From Oscillospiraceae bacterium (GTDB lineage: Bacteria > Bacillota > Clostridia > Oscillospirales > Oscillospiraceae): DNA of 64,000 nucleotides. Both the position numbers and the translations under genes were made by a program. Positions within the stretch are counted from its first letter, which is position 1. Every line of letters starts with the position of its first letter. Below the pieces are notes generated by a model. That model was not told where the DNA came from, made no database searches, and saw only the letters and a list, made by a program, of their open reading frames with translations. This document shows, piece after piece, positions 55,677 to 64,000 of the stretch. The stretch covers positions 1 through 64,000 of the forward strand of contig JAFPWN010000012.1 of NCBI GenBank assembly GCA_017412765.1, given 5' to 3'.

Positions 55677-55779
55677 CCCGCGGTGACTGACGGGTAAGGG
55701 TGGAGCACCACCGAGAAGCCGCGTGAAGTAAAGCCGTCCGTCTGGGTGCACTTGACTTATAGTTAGGTGCGCCCTTTTT
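55677..55779 (+). ncRNA. ZTP (pfl) riboswitch with terminator
   Basis: Conserved pfl segments are visible: GTGACTGACGGGTAAGGGTGG, then CACCACCGAGAAGC and the distal AAGCCGTCCGTCTGGGTGCA, which forms the ZTP-binding pseudoknot. The 3' end of the aptamer (GGGTGCACTT, 55744-55753) can also pair with AGGTGCGCCC (55765-55774) followed by five T, forming a terminator. Ligand binding should block that terminator and turn the operon on when ZTP/ZMP accumulates, signalling a shortage of 10-formyl-THF. The downstream genes (AICAR formyltransferase, IMP cyclohydrolase, formate-THF ligase) are those this riboswitch usually controls. Confidence 0.9.
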
Positions 55780-55800
55780 CTGTTACTGAGGAGGTAAAAA

Positions 55801-56433
55801 ATGGCAGATCTGCTTGAATTTCTGAGAAACAACTCCTATCCCGGACGCGGTATTGTCGTCGGGAACGGCAGAGCGTACTATTTCATAATGGGGCGAAGTG
55901 AGAACAGCCGCAACCGCGTATTCGAGCGCACGCCGGACGGCATACGCACGCGAGCCTTCGACGAGGCGAAAATGCGCGACCCGAGCCTGATAATCTACTC
56001 ACCCGTGCGGAAAATGGGCGACAGCCTCGTCGTCACCAACGGCGACCAGACCGACACGATAGTCGAGTGCGGCGACTTCCGCCGGGCGCTCGAAACGCGC
56101 GAATACGAGCCGGACGCGCCGAACTACACCCCGCGCATCTCCGCGATACTGAACGCGGACGGGAGCTTTGAAATATCCATTCTGAAGCGAGCTGATGATC
56201 GCTGCCTGCGCTCGTTTTTTGCCTACGAGGGCGTGAGCGAGGGGAAGGGGTATTTCATAAGCACCTACGAATCTGACGGCGACCCGCTGCCGCCGTTTTG
56301 CGGCGAGCCGATGGAGATAGATATGCCCGAGCCGGAGGAGGTCTGGAGGGCGCTGAACGAGGATAACAAGGTTTCTCTCTATGCGAACGTTAACGGCGAG
56401 GTCACGCTGTACAATAAAAATCTGGGGGACTGA
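55801..56433 (+). CDS. purO: IMP cyclohydrolase, archaeal PurO type
   Basis: The product has 210 residues, with GAGGAGG before ATG 55801. It starts with NNSYPGRGIVVGNG, the YPGRG motif of PurO, and continues with RSENSRNRVF, DPSLIIYSPVR and NGDQTD, as in the archaeal family. The enzyme closes FAICAR to IMP, the last step of purine synthesis. In most bacteria this step is the N-terminal domain of PurH. Here it is replaced by this unrelated protein, with the formyltransferase domain as a separate gene three bases downstream. The ZTP riboswitch upstream fits this role. Confidence 0.87.
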   Translation: MADLLEFLRNNSYPGRGIVVGNGRAYYFIMGRSENSRNRVFERTPDGIRTRAFDEAKMRDPSLIIYSPVRKMGDSLVVTNGDQTDTIVECGDFRRALETREYEPDAPNYTPRISAILNADGSFEISILKRADDRCLRSFFAYEGVSEGKGYFISTYESDGDPLPPFCGEPMEIDMPEPEEVWRALNEDNKVSLYANVNGEVTLYNKNLGD

Positions 56434-56435
56434 AA

Positions 56436-57620
56436 ATGAAGGAATTTGAGCTTAAATACGGCTGCAATCCGAATCAGAAGCCGGCGAAGATCTTTATGCA
56501 AAGCGGCGCCGATCTGCCCGTCGTGATACTGAACGGCAGACCGGGATATATAAACTTTCTCGACGCGCTGAACTCCTGGCAGCTCGTCAGGGAGCTCAAG
56601 GAGGCGACGGGGCTTCCCGCGGCGGCGTCCTTCAAGCACGTCTCGCCGGCGGGCACTGCGGTGGGACTGCCGCTCAGCGACAAGCTCAAAAGAGCCTGCT
56701 TCGTTGACGATATAGATGACCTTGACTCATCCCCGATAGCCTGCGCCTACGCGAGAGCGCGCGGAGCGGACAGAATGTGCTCGTTCGGAGACTGGATAGC
56801 GCTCAGCGACGAGTGCGACGAAGTAACTGCGCGCGTAATAAAGCGCGAGGTGTCGGACGGCGTCATCGCGCCGTCTTACACTCCGGAGGCGCTCGAAATA
56901 CTCAGAGCCAAGCGCAGAGGCGGCTACAACGTAGTGAAAATCGACCCGGATTACGCGCCCGAGCCGAGGGAGCAGAAGACGGTGTTCGGAGTTACCTTCG
57001 AGCAGGGGAGAAACGATTACAGAATAACGCCCGAATCGCTCGATAACCTCGTTTCCGCGAATAAAAACCTGCCGGACTTTGCCCGCCGCGACCTTTTAGT
57101 TTCGCTCATAACGCTCAAATACACGCAATCCAACTCCGTCTGCTACGCATTTGACGGCGCGGCTATCGGCGTCGGCGCGGGTCAGCAGAGCCGGATCCAC
57201 TGCACGCGCCTTGCGGGGTCAAAGGCGGATACGTGGTTTCTCCGCCAGTCCGAAAAGGTGCTGAATTTGCCGCTCCGGCACGACCTCGGCAGAGCCGACC
57301 GCGACAACGCGATCGACGGCTATATCAACAAAAACGAGGAGGACGTCTGCGCGGACGGCGTCTGGGAGCGCTATTTTACTTCAAGACCCGCGCCCTATAC
57401 CGCCGAAGAGCAGAGGGCGTATCTCGATACGATAACCGGCGTTTCTCTCGGCTCGGACGCATTTTTCCCGTTTTCGGACAACGTCGAGCGCGCGCACAAG
57501 TCCGGCGTTTCGTTCATCGCGGAGCCGGGAGGCTCTGTGCGCGACGACGCGGTTATCGCCGCCTGCGACAGGTACGGCATGACGCTCTCGTTTACCGGAA
57601 TGCGCCTTTTCCATCATTAA
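56436..57620 (+). CDS. AICAR formyltransferase (stand-alone PurH C-terminal domain)
   Basis: The product has 394 residues and matches the formyltransferase domain of PurH without the cyclohydrolase domain. Key features are KYGCNPNQKPA (about 7-17), FKHVSPAGTAVG with the catalytic Lys-His pair (about 67-78), FGDWIALSD, and GAGQQSRIHCTRLAGSKAD (about 248-266). It transfers the formyl group of 10-formyl-THF to AICAR. Length and start fit this single-domain form. It pairs with purO upstream and with formate-THF ligase downstream, which supplies the one-carbon donor. A short MITE-like repeat separates it from fhs. Confidence 0.92.
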   Translation: MKEFELKYGCNPNQKPAKIFMQSGADLPVVILNGRPGYINFLDALNSWQLVRELKEATGLPAAASFKHVSPAGTAVGLPLSDKLKRACFVDDIDDLDSSPIACAYARARGADRMCSFGDWIALSDECDEVTARVIKREVSDGVIAPSYTPEALEILRAKRRGGYNVVKIDPDYAPEPREQKTVFGVTFEQGRNDYRITPESLDNLVSANKNLPDFARRDLLVSLITLKYTQSNSVCYAFDGAAIGVGAGQQSRIHCTRLAGSKADTWFLRQSEKVLNLPLRHDLGRADRDNAIDGYINKNEEDVCADGVWERYFTSRPAPYTAEEQRAYLDTITGVSLGSDAFFPFSDNVERAHKSGVSFIAEPGGSVRDDAVIAACDRYGMTLSFTGMRLFHH

Positions 57621-57647
57621 GCTTTACAAAAGGGGCAGATTGGTTTA

Positions 57648-57743
57648 AAATAGCTTCAATGCGTAGACTAAGTCTCCGCATCGAACATATTTGCACTCGC
57701 AGAGTGCACTTGTCTTTTTTGCTTACAGTCTGAAATAGCTTCA
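57648..57743 (-). mobile_element. MITE-like insertion flanked by an 11-bp direct repeat, copy 2
   Basis: The 11-bp AAATAGCTTCA occurs at 57648-57658 and 57733-57743, flanking 74 bp. Read on the minus strand, the insert begins CAGACTGTAAGCAAAAAAG and ends with TTCGATGCGGAGACTTAGTC then TACGCAT, closely matching both ends of the copy near 49244-49407. The middle differs: a short hairpin (GTGCACTCTGCGAGTGCA) replaces the longer hairpins of copy 1. Conserved ends, a variable hairpin core and flanking direct repeats point to a non-autonomous mobile repeat. Confidence 0.6.
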
Positions 57744-57765
57744 CTATGCTTCACGGAGGCGCGAA

Positions 57766-59442
57766 ATGGAATATCTATCCGACATTGAAATAGCACAGAG
57801 AACCCCGATGCTGCCCATAACAGAGATAGCAAAGCGGGCGAATCTCGACGAAAAATATGTTGAGCAGTACGGAAAGTACAAGGCGAAGGTCTCGCTCGAC
57901 CTTCTGCGCGACACCGACCGCCCGGACGGAAAGCTCGTGCTCGTCACCGCCATCACGCCGACCCCGGCGGGCGAGGGCAAGACCACGACCACCGTCGGAC
58001 TTGCGGACGGGCTGAAAAGGATCGGCAAGAACGTAACCGTCGCGCTCCGCGAGCCGTCGCTCGGCCCGGTATTCGGCGTAAAGGGCGGCGCGGCGGGAGG
58101 CGGCTACGCGCAGGTCGTGCCGATGGAGGATATAAATCTTCACTTCACCGGCGATTTTCACGCCATCGGCGCGGCGAACAATCTCCTCGCCGCGATGCTC
58201 GATAACCACATCCAGCAGGGCAACGCCCTCGGCATAGACCCGCGCAAGATAACCTGGAAGCGCTGCGTCGATATGAACGACAGGCAGCTGCGCTTTGTCG
58301 TGGACGGTCTCGGAGGCAAGCCGAACGGCACGCCGCGCGAGGACGGCTTCGACATAACGGTCGCAAGCGAAATAATGGCGGTGTTCTGCCTTGCGACCTC
58401 GATAACCGACCTCAAGGAGCGCCTCGGGCGCATCATCGTCGGCTACACCTATGACGACAGACCCGTTACAGCCGCAGACCTCAAGGCAGTCGGCGCAATG
58501 GCGGCGCTGTTAAAGGACGCTCTGAAGCCGAATCTCGTCCAAACCCTCGAGGGCACGCCCGCGTTTGTACACGGCGGACCCTTTGCCAACATCGCGCACG
58601 GCTGCAACAGCGTTATCGCAACGCGCATGGCGCTCAGAATGGGCGATTACACCGTTACCGAGGCCGGCTTCGGAGCCGATCTCGGCGCCGAGAAGTTCCT
58701 CGACATCAAGTGCCGCGCCTCGGGGCTGAAGCCCGACGCGGTGGTCATAGTCGCCACCGTCCGCGCTCTCAAGATGCACGGCGGGCTCGATAAAAAAGCT
58801 CTCCAGACCGAGGATCTCGCGGCTCTGGAGAGGGGAGTGCCGAACCTTCTGCGGCACGTTTCAAATATTAAAAACGTCTACCGTCTGCCTTGCGTGGTCG
58901 CGGTCAACCGCTTCCCGACCGACACTGACGCGGAGATAGACTTCATAATCGCAAAGTGCCGCGCTCTCGGCGTAAATACGGTGCTGTCCACTGCCTGGGC
59001 AGAGGGCGGCAAGGGCGGCGAGGCGCTCGCGCGCGAGGTAGTGCGGCTCTGCGAGGAGGAAAAGGGCGACTTCAAGTTCTCCTATGACCTTGAGGACACC
59101 ATAGAAAACAAGCTCGGCGCCATCGCGCGGAAGATCTACGGCGGAGAGGGCGCGGAGCTGACTCCGGCGGCAAAAAAACAGGCGCAGCAGCTCACCGCGC
59201 TCGGCTTCGGCGGTCTTCCGATCTGCGTTGCGAAAACGCAGTATTCCTTCTCGGACGATCCCGCGCTGCTCGGCGCGCCGGAGGGCTTTACGATAACGGT
59301 TCGCAATCTCAAGGTCTCTGCCGGTGCGGGCTTCATCGTCGCGCTGACGGGCGAGATAATGACGATGCCGGGACTTCCGAAATCCCCCGCAGCCGAGCGC
59401 ATCGACGTTGACGAGAGCGGCAGGATCACGGGGCTTTTCTGA
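57766..59442 (+). CDS. fhs: Formate--tetrahydrofolate ligase
   Basis: The product has 558 residues, the normal length. It joins formate to THF with ATP, making 10-formyl-THF. The P-loop is [16 protein letters not shown] (about 64-79). Other family marks are [19 protein letters not shown] (about 97-115), [19 protein letters not shown], and [20 protein letters not shown] lies upstream of the ATG. It follows the AICAR formyltransferase gene and probably shares its ZTP-controlled transcript, although the inserted repeat between them might carry its own signals. It also serves acetogenic or glycine one-carbon metabolism. Confidence 0.95.
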   Translation: MEYLSDIEIAQRTPMLPITEIAKRANLDEKYVEQYGKYKAKVSLDLLRDTDRPDGKLVLVTAITPTPAGEGKTTTTVGLADGLKRIGKNVTVALREPSLGPVFGVKGGAAGGGYAQVVPMEDINLHFTGDFHAIGAANNLLAAMLDNHIQQGNALGIDPRKITWKRCVDMNDRQLRFVVDGLGGKPNGTPREDGFDITVASEIMAVFCLATSITDLKERLGRIIVGYTYDDRPVTAADLKAVGAMAALLKDALKPNLVQTLEGTPAFVHGGPFANIAHGCNSVIATRMALRMGDYTVTEAGFGADLGAEKFLDIKCRASGLKPDAVVIVATVRALKMHGGLDKKALQTEDLAALERGVPNLLRHVSNIKNVYRLPCVVAVNRFPTDTDAEIDFIIAKCRALGVNTVLSTAWAEGGKGGEALAREVVRLCEEEKGDFKFSYDLEDTIENKLGAIARKIYGGEGAELTPAAKKQAQQLTALGFGGLPICVAKTQYSFSDDPALLGAPEGFTITVRNLKVSAGAGFIVALTGEIMTMPGLPKSPAAERIDVDESGRITGLF

Positions 59443-59451
59443 GAATACTAA

Positions 59452-59483
59452 AAGGCGCTTCCGGACGGAAGCGCCTTATATTA
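59452..59483. terminator. Bidirectional terminator between fhs and metK
   Basis: An 11-bp stem (59452-59462 with 59467-59477) closes on GGAC. A/T-rich runs on both sides suit both converging genes. Confidence 0.8.
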
Positions 59484-60641
59484 CTTTACTGCCTCAAGAA
59501 GCTCGTCCACTCTGTTCGTTTTCTCCCAGGGCACGTCCACGTCCTCGCGGCCCATGTGACCGTAGGCGGCGATCTGCTTGTAGATCGGTCTGCGGAGGTC
59601 GAGCGTGCGGATTATCGCGGTCGGGCGGAAATCGAACACCTTTTTGACGGCGTTCTCGATGACCTCGTCGGGGTACTTACCCGTGCCGAAAGTCTCAACG
59701 AGCACGCTCACGGGCTTCGCCACGCCGATGGCGTAGGCAAGCTGGATCTGGCACTTGTCGGCAAGTCCGGCGGCCACTACGTTCTTTGCCGCCCAGCGCG
59801 CGGCGTAAGCGGCGCTGCGGTCTACCTTCGTGGGGTCCTTGCCGGAGAAGCAGCCGCCGCCGTGGGGCGCGGCGCCGCCGTAGGTATCCACTATGATCTT
59901 TCTGCCGGTCAGACCGCTGTCGCCCTGCGGGCCGCCGATAACGAATCTGCCGGTCGGGTTTACGAAGATCTTGGTGTCCCCGTCGAGCAGAGAGGCGGGG
60001 ATAACGGGCTTTATGACCTCGTTTATCATATCCCTGCGGATAGTCTCAAGCTCGACCTCCTCAGAGTGCTGAGTGGAGACGACTACCGCTTCGATGCGGA
60101 AGATTTTGCCGTCCTCGCCGTACTCGACAGTGACCTGCGTCTTTCCGTCGGGTCTGAGATAGGGGAGAAGTCCGCTCTTGCGAACGAATGTGAGCCTTTT
60201 TGCGAGCTTGTGGCTGAGGGATAGCGCCATCGGCATAAGCTCGGGCGTCTCGTTTACGGCGTAGCCGAACATCATGCCCTGGTCGCCGGCTCCGTTATCG
60301 TCGCCGTCCTGCGCCTTGTTTACGCCCTGCGCAATGTCGGGGCTCTGCTCGTCAATGTTCACGATAACGCCGCAGGAGTCGGCGTCAAAGCCGCCGGCGC
60401 CGCCGGTGTATCCGATCTCGCGTATCGTCTCGCGGGCGATCTTGCCGATCTCAACGTAGCTTGTCGTGCTGATCTCGCCCATGATGTGGATAAGACCGGT
60501 GGAGGCGGTAGTCTCGCAGGCTACGCGGCCCATCGGATCCTCTTTGAGTATCGCGTCGAGAACGGCGTCGGAGATGAGGTCGCAGACCTTGTCCGGATGC
60601 CCCTCGGTGACTGATTCTGATGTAAAATAATACTTGCGCAT
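59481..60641 (-). CDS. metK: S-adenosylmethionine synthetase
   Basis: The product has 386 residues, typical for MetK. It makes AdoMet from methionine and ATP with release of phosphate and diphosphate. The first motif [16 protein letters not shown] (about 6-21) includes the catalytic His. [12 protein letters not shown] (about 117-128) and the P-loop-like [16 protein letters not shown] (about 256-271) follow. AAAGG lies upstream of the ATG. It has its own minus-strand promoter and converges on fhs. No SAM riboswitch is seen in its short leader. Confidence 0.96.
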   Translation of the reverse strand: MRKYYFTSESVTEGHPDKVCDLISDAVLDAILKEDPMGRVACETTASTGLIHIMGEISTTSYVEIGKIARETIREIGYTGGAGGFDADSCGVIVNIDEQSPDIAQGVNKAQDGDDNGAGDQGMMFGYAVNETPELMPMALSLSHKLAKRLTFVRKSGLLPYLRPDGKTQVTVEYGEDGKIFRIEAVVVSTQHSEEVELETIRRDMINEVIKPVIPASLLDGDTKIFVNPTGRFVIGGPQGDSGLTGRKIIVDTYGGAAPHGGGCFSGKDPTKVDRSAAYAARWAAKNVVAAGLADKCQIQLAYAIGVAKPVSVLVETFGTGKYPDEVIENAVKKVFDFRPTAIIRTLDLRRPIYKQIAAYGHMGREDVDVPWEKTNRVDELLEAVK

Positions 60642-60674
60642 TACGATTCTTTCCTTTATAATTTAATTCAGATA

Positions 60675-60703
60675 ATACTATCATATTTCGCGCACAAATG
60701 CAA
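60675..60703 (-). promoter_or_regulatory. Probable metK promoter
   Basis: On the minus strand TTGCAT (60703-60698), a 17-base spacer and TAGTAT (60680-60675) lie about 34 bases before the metK ATG. Confidence 0.55.
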
Positions 60704-60722
60704 TAGGCGAGAGGCGGTCAAG

Positions 60723-61391
60723 ATGGATAAAAATCTCATAAAAAACGCGCTTGTCAAGTACATTTCCGGCGTAGTTCTCGTTGCGGCTCTCATATTTATC
60801 TCTGCAGGCACGCTGAATTTTATTCGCGGCTGGATATTTATGGCGCTGCTGTTTATTCCGATGCTCATTGGCGGGCTCATTATGCTCCGCTTTGCGCCGG
60901 AGCTTCTCAGAAAGCGGCTCACCGAGCGCGAGGAGGGAGTGCAGACTCTCGTCATCGCGCTCTCGGGCGTTATGTTCATCGCCGCCTTTATCGTGAGCGG
61001 ACTCGACTTCCGCTTCGGCTGGTCTCAGCTTTCAAACGAGACGGTCTTTATCGCGGGAGCCGTCTTCCTTATCGGTTACGGAGTTTTTGCCGAAACTCTC
61101 CGCGAGAACGAGTTCATTTCCCGTACCGTCGAGATACAGGAGGGGCAGAGGGTCATCGATACCGGGCTTTACGGCATTGTGCGCCATCCGATGTACTCCG
61201 CGAGCGTGCTGATGTTTCTCATGATGCCGCTCCTACTCGGCTCGCTCATCGGCTTTTACATCATGCTCGCGTATATTCCGATCATCGTCGTGCGTATAAT
61301 AGGCGAGGAAAAGCTCCTCTCAAGCGAGCTTGCCGGCTATGAGGAGTACCGCGCGAAGGTGCGCTGGAGACTTATTCCTCTTATATGGTGA
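60723..61391 (+). CDS. Isoprenylcysteine carboxyl methyltransferase-like membrane protein
   Basis: The product has 222 residues and about five to six membrane helices. The C-terminal half has the ICMT/PEMT-family signature GLYGIVRHPMYSA (about 148-160), then GEEKLLSSELAGYEEYRAKV (about 196-215), where the RHPxY and EExxL...Y..Y blocks bind AdoMet. Bacterial members methylate unknown lipids or small acceptors. Its ATG is only 81 bases from metK, divergently placed, so proximity to the AdoMet-producing gene may be incidental. Confidence 0.8.
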   Translation: MDKNLIKNALVKYISGVVLVAALIFISAGTLNFIRGWIFMALLFIPMLIGGLIMLRFAPELLRKRLTEREEGVQTLVIALSGVMFIAAFIVSGLDFRFGWSQLSNETVFIAGAVFLIGYGVFAETLRENEFISRTVEIQEGQRVIDTGLYGIVRHPMYSASVLMFLMMPLLLGSLIGFYIMLAYIPIIVVRIIGEEKLLSSELAGYEEYRAKVRWRLIPLIW

Positions 61392-61410
61392 GATTTTCTT
61401 CTCTCTTACC

Positions 61411-61440
61411 TTGATTTTTATCTCAACCATATGATATAAT
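61411..61440 (+). promoter_or_regulatory. Promoter of the small DUF6291-like gene
   Basis: TTGATT (61411-61416), an 18-base spacer and a perfect TATAAT (61435-61440) precede the gene. Directly after it, CGCCTC (61441-61446) can pair with GAGGCG (61455-61460), which covers the ribosome binding site. Confidence 0.7.
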
Positions 61441-61464
61441 CGCCTCAAAAAAAGGAGGCGCGAT

Positions 61465-61782
61465 ATGTCAAAAAAACCCGGCGTGATGATCTATCACGAT
61501 ATAAGACCGTCACTTGAAATAATGACTGACGAGGACTGCGGAGTTCTCTTCAGAGCGATAATTGATTACAGCATGAACGGAACGGAGCCTCAGCTTGCCG
61601 GAATCCCGAGTGCTGTATTCAGTTTTTTAAGGAGCAAAATCGATACTGACGCGCGCAAGTACGAGGAAACGTGCTTAAAGCGGCGCTACGCAGTCTATTG
61701 CCGCGACGAGCGAAACGCCGGCAGAGAGCCGAAGGCGATGGAATCGTGGGAGAGAATGGACGCGCTCAGGCGTATCACATGA
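61465..61782 (+). CDS. Small DUF6291-like protein
   Basis: The product has 105 residues, with GGAGG six bases before the ATG. The segment MTDEDCGVLFRAIIDYSMNG followed by FSFLRSKIDTDARKYEE resembles DUF6291, a short helical domain found in phage and conjugative-element replication proteins of Firmicutes, usually as the N-terminal part of a larger protein. Here it stands alone with a strong promoter. It may be a remnant of a mobile element or a free-standing replication adaptor. No phage genes surround it. Confidence 0.6.
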   Translation: MSKKPGVMIYHDIRPSLEIMTDEDCGVLFRAIIDYSMNGTEPQLAGIPSAVFSFLRSKIDTDARKYEETCLKRRYAVYCRDERNAGREPKAMESWERMDALRRIT

Positions 61783-61913
61783 TATCTAACTGTAAACACA
61801 ACACAAAACAAAAACATACACACAAACATATACATAAAAAAGAAATCAACGGTTTTTTTCAGTGTGAAAACCCCATTGTGGATAAAATTTTTCCACATTT
61901 GTGGAAAACTGAC

Positions 61914-61942
61914 TTGGAAATTGCGGCGGCAGGGTGTATAAT
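61914..61942 (+). promoter_or_regulatory. Promoter of the glycosyltransferase-glf operon
   Basis: TTGGAA (61914-61919), a 17-base spacer and TATAAT (61937-61942) lie 35 bases before GTG 61977, which has GGAGG upstream. Confidence 0.8.
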
Positions 61943-61976
61943 ATAAGGACAAGACTAAACTTATGGAGGTAGTAAC

Positions 61977-62996
61977 GTGAAATTACTGAGCGTTGCAGTA
62001 CCCTGCTTTAATTCCGCCGCGTATATGGACCACTGCATTTCGACTCTCGTATCCGGCGGCGAGGATATGGAGATAATCATCGTAAACGACGGCTCGACCA
62101 AGGACAACACCGCGGAGATCGCCGATTCCTGGGCGGCAAGGTATCCGACGATAGTCAAGGCTGTGCATCAGGAAAACGCAGGTCACGGCGGCGCTTGCAT
62201 GAAGGGACTTGCGAATGCCACGGGTCTGTATTTCAAGGTAGTTGACTCCGACGACTGGGTGGACGAGGACGTTCTCCGTCAGATACTCGGAAAGCTCAGA
62301 GAGTTCTCAGAGATGGAAAAGCCGGTCGATCTGCTCATCTCGAACTTTGTCTATGACAAGGTCGGCGTTGAGAAAAAGCAGTCCATCGATTACCGCAGCG
62401 CTTTTCCGGTCAATAAGGTCTTTACGTGGGACGATTTCGGCCGTTTCGAGGTGGGCCACTATATGCTCATGCACGCGATGATCTACCGCCGCGAGGTGCT
62501 CATAAAGAGCGGAATGGTCATGCCGGAGCACACCTTCTACGTCGATAACATCTACGCGACGGTGCCGTTAAAGGACGTCGAGACGATGTACTATCTCGAC
62601 GTGAACTTCTACCACTACTTCATCGGCCGCGACGATCAGAGCGTTCAGCAGGCCACGATGATAAAGCGCATCGACCAGCAGCTGAGGGTAAACAGAGAGC
62701 TTTTCGAGCAGGTGGACGTTGCCTCAATAAAGCACCCGAAGCAGCAGAAGGTCATTCTGGACTATCAGGAGATAATCACGACGGTTTCGAGCGTGCTGTG
62801 CCTCATCGACGGCTCGGAGGAGCTTCTCAGAAAGAAGGACGAGCTGTGGGCGTGGCTCAAGGAGAACCACCCCTGGGAGTACAATAAGATACGCCACGGC
62901 TTCTACGGCGTTGCGATGAATCTCCCCGGCAAGCCCGGGCGCGATATTGCCAAGTGGGGCTACAAGGTCGCAAACAGGTTCGTAAACTTCAACTGA
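61977..62996 (+). CDS. Family 2 glycosyltransferase
   Basis: The product has 339 residues, starting at GTG 61977. The GT-A domain begins LLSVAVPCFNSAAYMDHC (about 3-20) with MEIIIVNDGSTKDNT (about 32-46) and the metal-binding KVVDSDDWVD (about 88-97). The C-terminal part is helical and lacks membrane segments. It adds a sugar from a nucleotide donor to a surface glycan or lipid acceptor. It lies nine bases before a UDP-galactopyranose mutase gene, so galactofuranose-containing surface polysaccharide is the likely pathway. The acceptor is unknown. Confidence 0.9.
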   Translation: MKLLSVAVPCFNSAAYMDHCISTLVSGGEDMEIIIVNDGSTKDNTAEIADSWAARYPTIVKAVHQENAGHGGACMKGLANATGLYFKVVDSDDWVDEDVLRQILGKLREFSEMEKPVDLLISNFVYDKVGVEKKQSIDYRSAFPVNKVFTWDDFGRFEVGHYMLMHAMIYRREVLIKSGMVMPEHTFYVDNIYATVPLKDVETMYYLDVNFYHYFIGRDDQSVQQATMIKRIDQQLRVNRELFEQVDVASIKHPKQQKVILDYQEIITTVSSVLCLIDGSEELLRKKDELWAWLKENHPWEYNKIRHGFYGVAMNLPGKPGRDIAKWGYKVANRFVNFN

Positions 62997-63005
62997 GGTG
63001 CGCAG

Positions 63006-64000
63006 ATGAAAAAATACGATTATCTCATAGTCGGCGCGGGACTTTTCGGCGCCGTATTCGCCCATGAGGCGACGAAGGCGGGCAAGACCTGCCTCGTTAT
63101 CGACAGGCGCAGCCATATCGCCGGCAATATCCACGTCGAGGAAGTCGAGGGCATTCAGGTTCACAGCTACGGCGCGCATATCTTCCACACGTCTGACGAG
63201 GAGGTGTGGGATTACGTCACGAAGCTCGCCCGCTTCAATAACTTCGTAAACACCCCGGTCGCAAACTACAAGGGCACTATGTACAACCTCCCGTTCAATA
63301 TGAACACCTTTGCGAAGCTCTGGGACATCCGAACCCCGGCGGAGGCGAAGGCGAAGATAGAGGAGGAGAAGGCGGAGTACGATATCGACGAGCCGAAAAA
63401 TCTTGAGGAGCAGGCTCTGAAGCTCGTCGGCAGAACGGTCTACGAGAGGCTTGTCAAGGGCTACACCGAAAAGCAGTGGGGCCGCGACTGCAAAGAACTG
63501 CCCGCGTTCATAATCCGCAGGCTTCCGCTCAGATTTACCTACAACAACAACTACTTCTCCGACCCGCATCAGGGCATACCCGTCGAGGGCTACGATACGA
63601 TAGTCGAAAAGCTCCTCGAGGGCAGCGAGGTGCTTCTTGATACAGACTACTTCGATTTCATCAAGGGTCACGAGGGCGTCGCGGACAAGACGGTGTTCAC
63701 CGGCGCGATAGACGAGTTTTTCGGCTTCTCTCTCGGGCATCTGCAGTACCGCACGGTCTCGTTTGAAACCGAGGTGCTCGACACCGATAACTATCAGGGC
63801 AGCGCGGTAGTGAACTACACAGAGCGCGAGATACCCTACACCCGCATAATCGAGCACAAGCACTTTGTCTACGGCACGCAGCCGAAAACGGTAATAAGCC
63901 GCGAGTATCCGACTGAGTGGAAGCCCGGCATGGAGCCGTACTACCCCGTAAACGACGCGCCGAACGGCGCGCTCTACGAGCGGTATAGGGAGCTTGCAAA
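63006..64000 (+). CDS. glf: UDP-galactopyranose mutase (partial, runs off the window)
   Basis: Starting at ATG 63006 behind GAGGTG, about 331 codons are visible without a stop. The FAD-binding Rossmann start YDYLIVGAGLFGAVFAHEA (about 3-21) and GNIHVEEVEGIQVHSYGAHIF-type region (split across about 41-61) match Glf. RTVYERLVKGYTEKQWG (about 143-159) and QGIPVEGYDTI (about 195-205) are further family marks. The reduced flavoenzyme converts UDP-galactopyranose to UDP-galactofuranose in the cytoplasm. Full-length enzymes have about 370-390 residues, so only the C-terminal end is missing. It is co-transcribed with the glycosyltransferase. Confidence 0.93.
   Translation, partial: MKKYDYLIVGAGLFGAVFAHEATKAGKTCLVIDRRSHIAGNIHVEEVEGIQVHSYGAHIFHTSDEEVWDYVTKLARFNNFVNTPVANYKGTMYNLPFNMNTFAKLWDIRTPAEAKAKIEEEKAEYDIDEPKNLEEQALKLVGRTVYERLVKGYTEKQWGRDCKELPAFIIRRLPLRFTYNNNYFSDPHQGIPVEGYDTIVEKLLEGSEVLLDTDYFDFIKGHEGVADKTVFTGAIDEFFGFSLGHLQYRTVSFETEVLDTDNYQGSAVVNYTEREIPYTRIIEHKHFVYGTQPKTVISREYPTEWKPGMEPYYPVNDAPNGALYERYRELA

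Noticed and set aside
61877..61885. DnaA-box-like TGTGGATAA with nearby TTTGTGGAAA
   Set aside because: There is one good match only, without a cluster, AT-rich unwinding repeat set or dnaA/dnaN neighbours, so it is not evidence of an origin.
62724..63863. 379-codon minus-strand frame over the glycosyltransferase and glf genes
   Set aside because: It spans two genuine plus-strand genes with strong motifs and has no ribosome binding site.

Overview
The window looks like a chromosomal segment of a Gram-positive anaerobe of the class Clostridia, probably a gut Oscillospirales-type organism. The basis is strong AGGAGG-type ribosome binding sites with ATG, GTG and TTG starts, an S-layer-homology (SLH) protein, archaeal/ER-type (SipW-like) signal peptidases, glycine and ZTP riboswitches, a split purine pathway (PurO plus a stand-alone AICAR formyltransferase) and formate-THF ligase. 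The genus cannot be fixed from sequence reading alone.

Region 1 (1-3.2 kb) holds the start of a minus-strand IS66-type accessory ORF, a small membrane protein, a complete tyrosine recombinase, and a 262-bp segment bounded by perfect 19-bp inverted repeats (2124-2142 and 2367-2385). The segment carries a near-consensus promoter that points backwards here, plus an internal terminator. A second recombinase-like gene that has lost its catalytic residues follows. This is very likely an invertible promoter switch shown in its OFF orientation.

Region 2 (3.3-42.3 kb) is a co-directional plus-strand locus of 22 genes that I read as one cell-surface apparatus. It contains an SLH protein, a membrane-anchored FIVAR-like protein and a degenerate HD-GYP/EAL fusion. 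Six large paralogous exported proteins share a SipW-type signal region and conserved blocks, and four further exported proteins have related or simpler signal regions. There are two ER-type signal peptidases, a membrane McrB-like AAA+ ATPase with a DUF2357-like coiled-coil partner, two adjacent Lgt-like membrane proteins, a leucine-rich-repeat membrane protein and a tiny bitopic protein. The likely logic is that the switch turns the locus on, the signal peptidases process the exported subunits, and the ATPase/coiled-coil pair and the Lgt-like proteins take part in assembly, anchoring or modification. Those last roles are inference. I know of no described system with this exact gene set.

Region 3 (42.4-64 kb) appears richer in G+C and mostly housekeeping or metabolic. 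It holds an iron alcohol dehydrogenase, a glycine-riboswitch-controlled Na+/amino-acid symporter, a hybrid histidine kinase with an O-antigen-ligase-like protein, and a minus-strand operon (HAD phosphatase, MFS transporter, GDPD, HEFGH-motif protein, GH13 glycosidase). These are followed by a Ca2+/Na+ antiporter, a ZTP-riboswitch purine/one-carbon operon (purO, AICARFT, fhs), metK, an ICMT-like protein, a small DUF6291-like protein, and a glycosyltransferase plus UDP-galactopyranose mutase running off the end. Two copies of a short MITE-like repeat, each flanked by direct repeats, lie in this region. No tRNA, rRNA or CRISPR array was seen.
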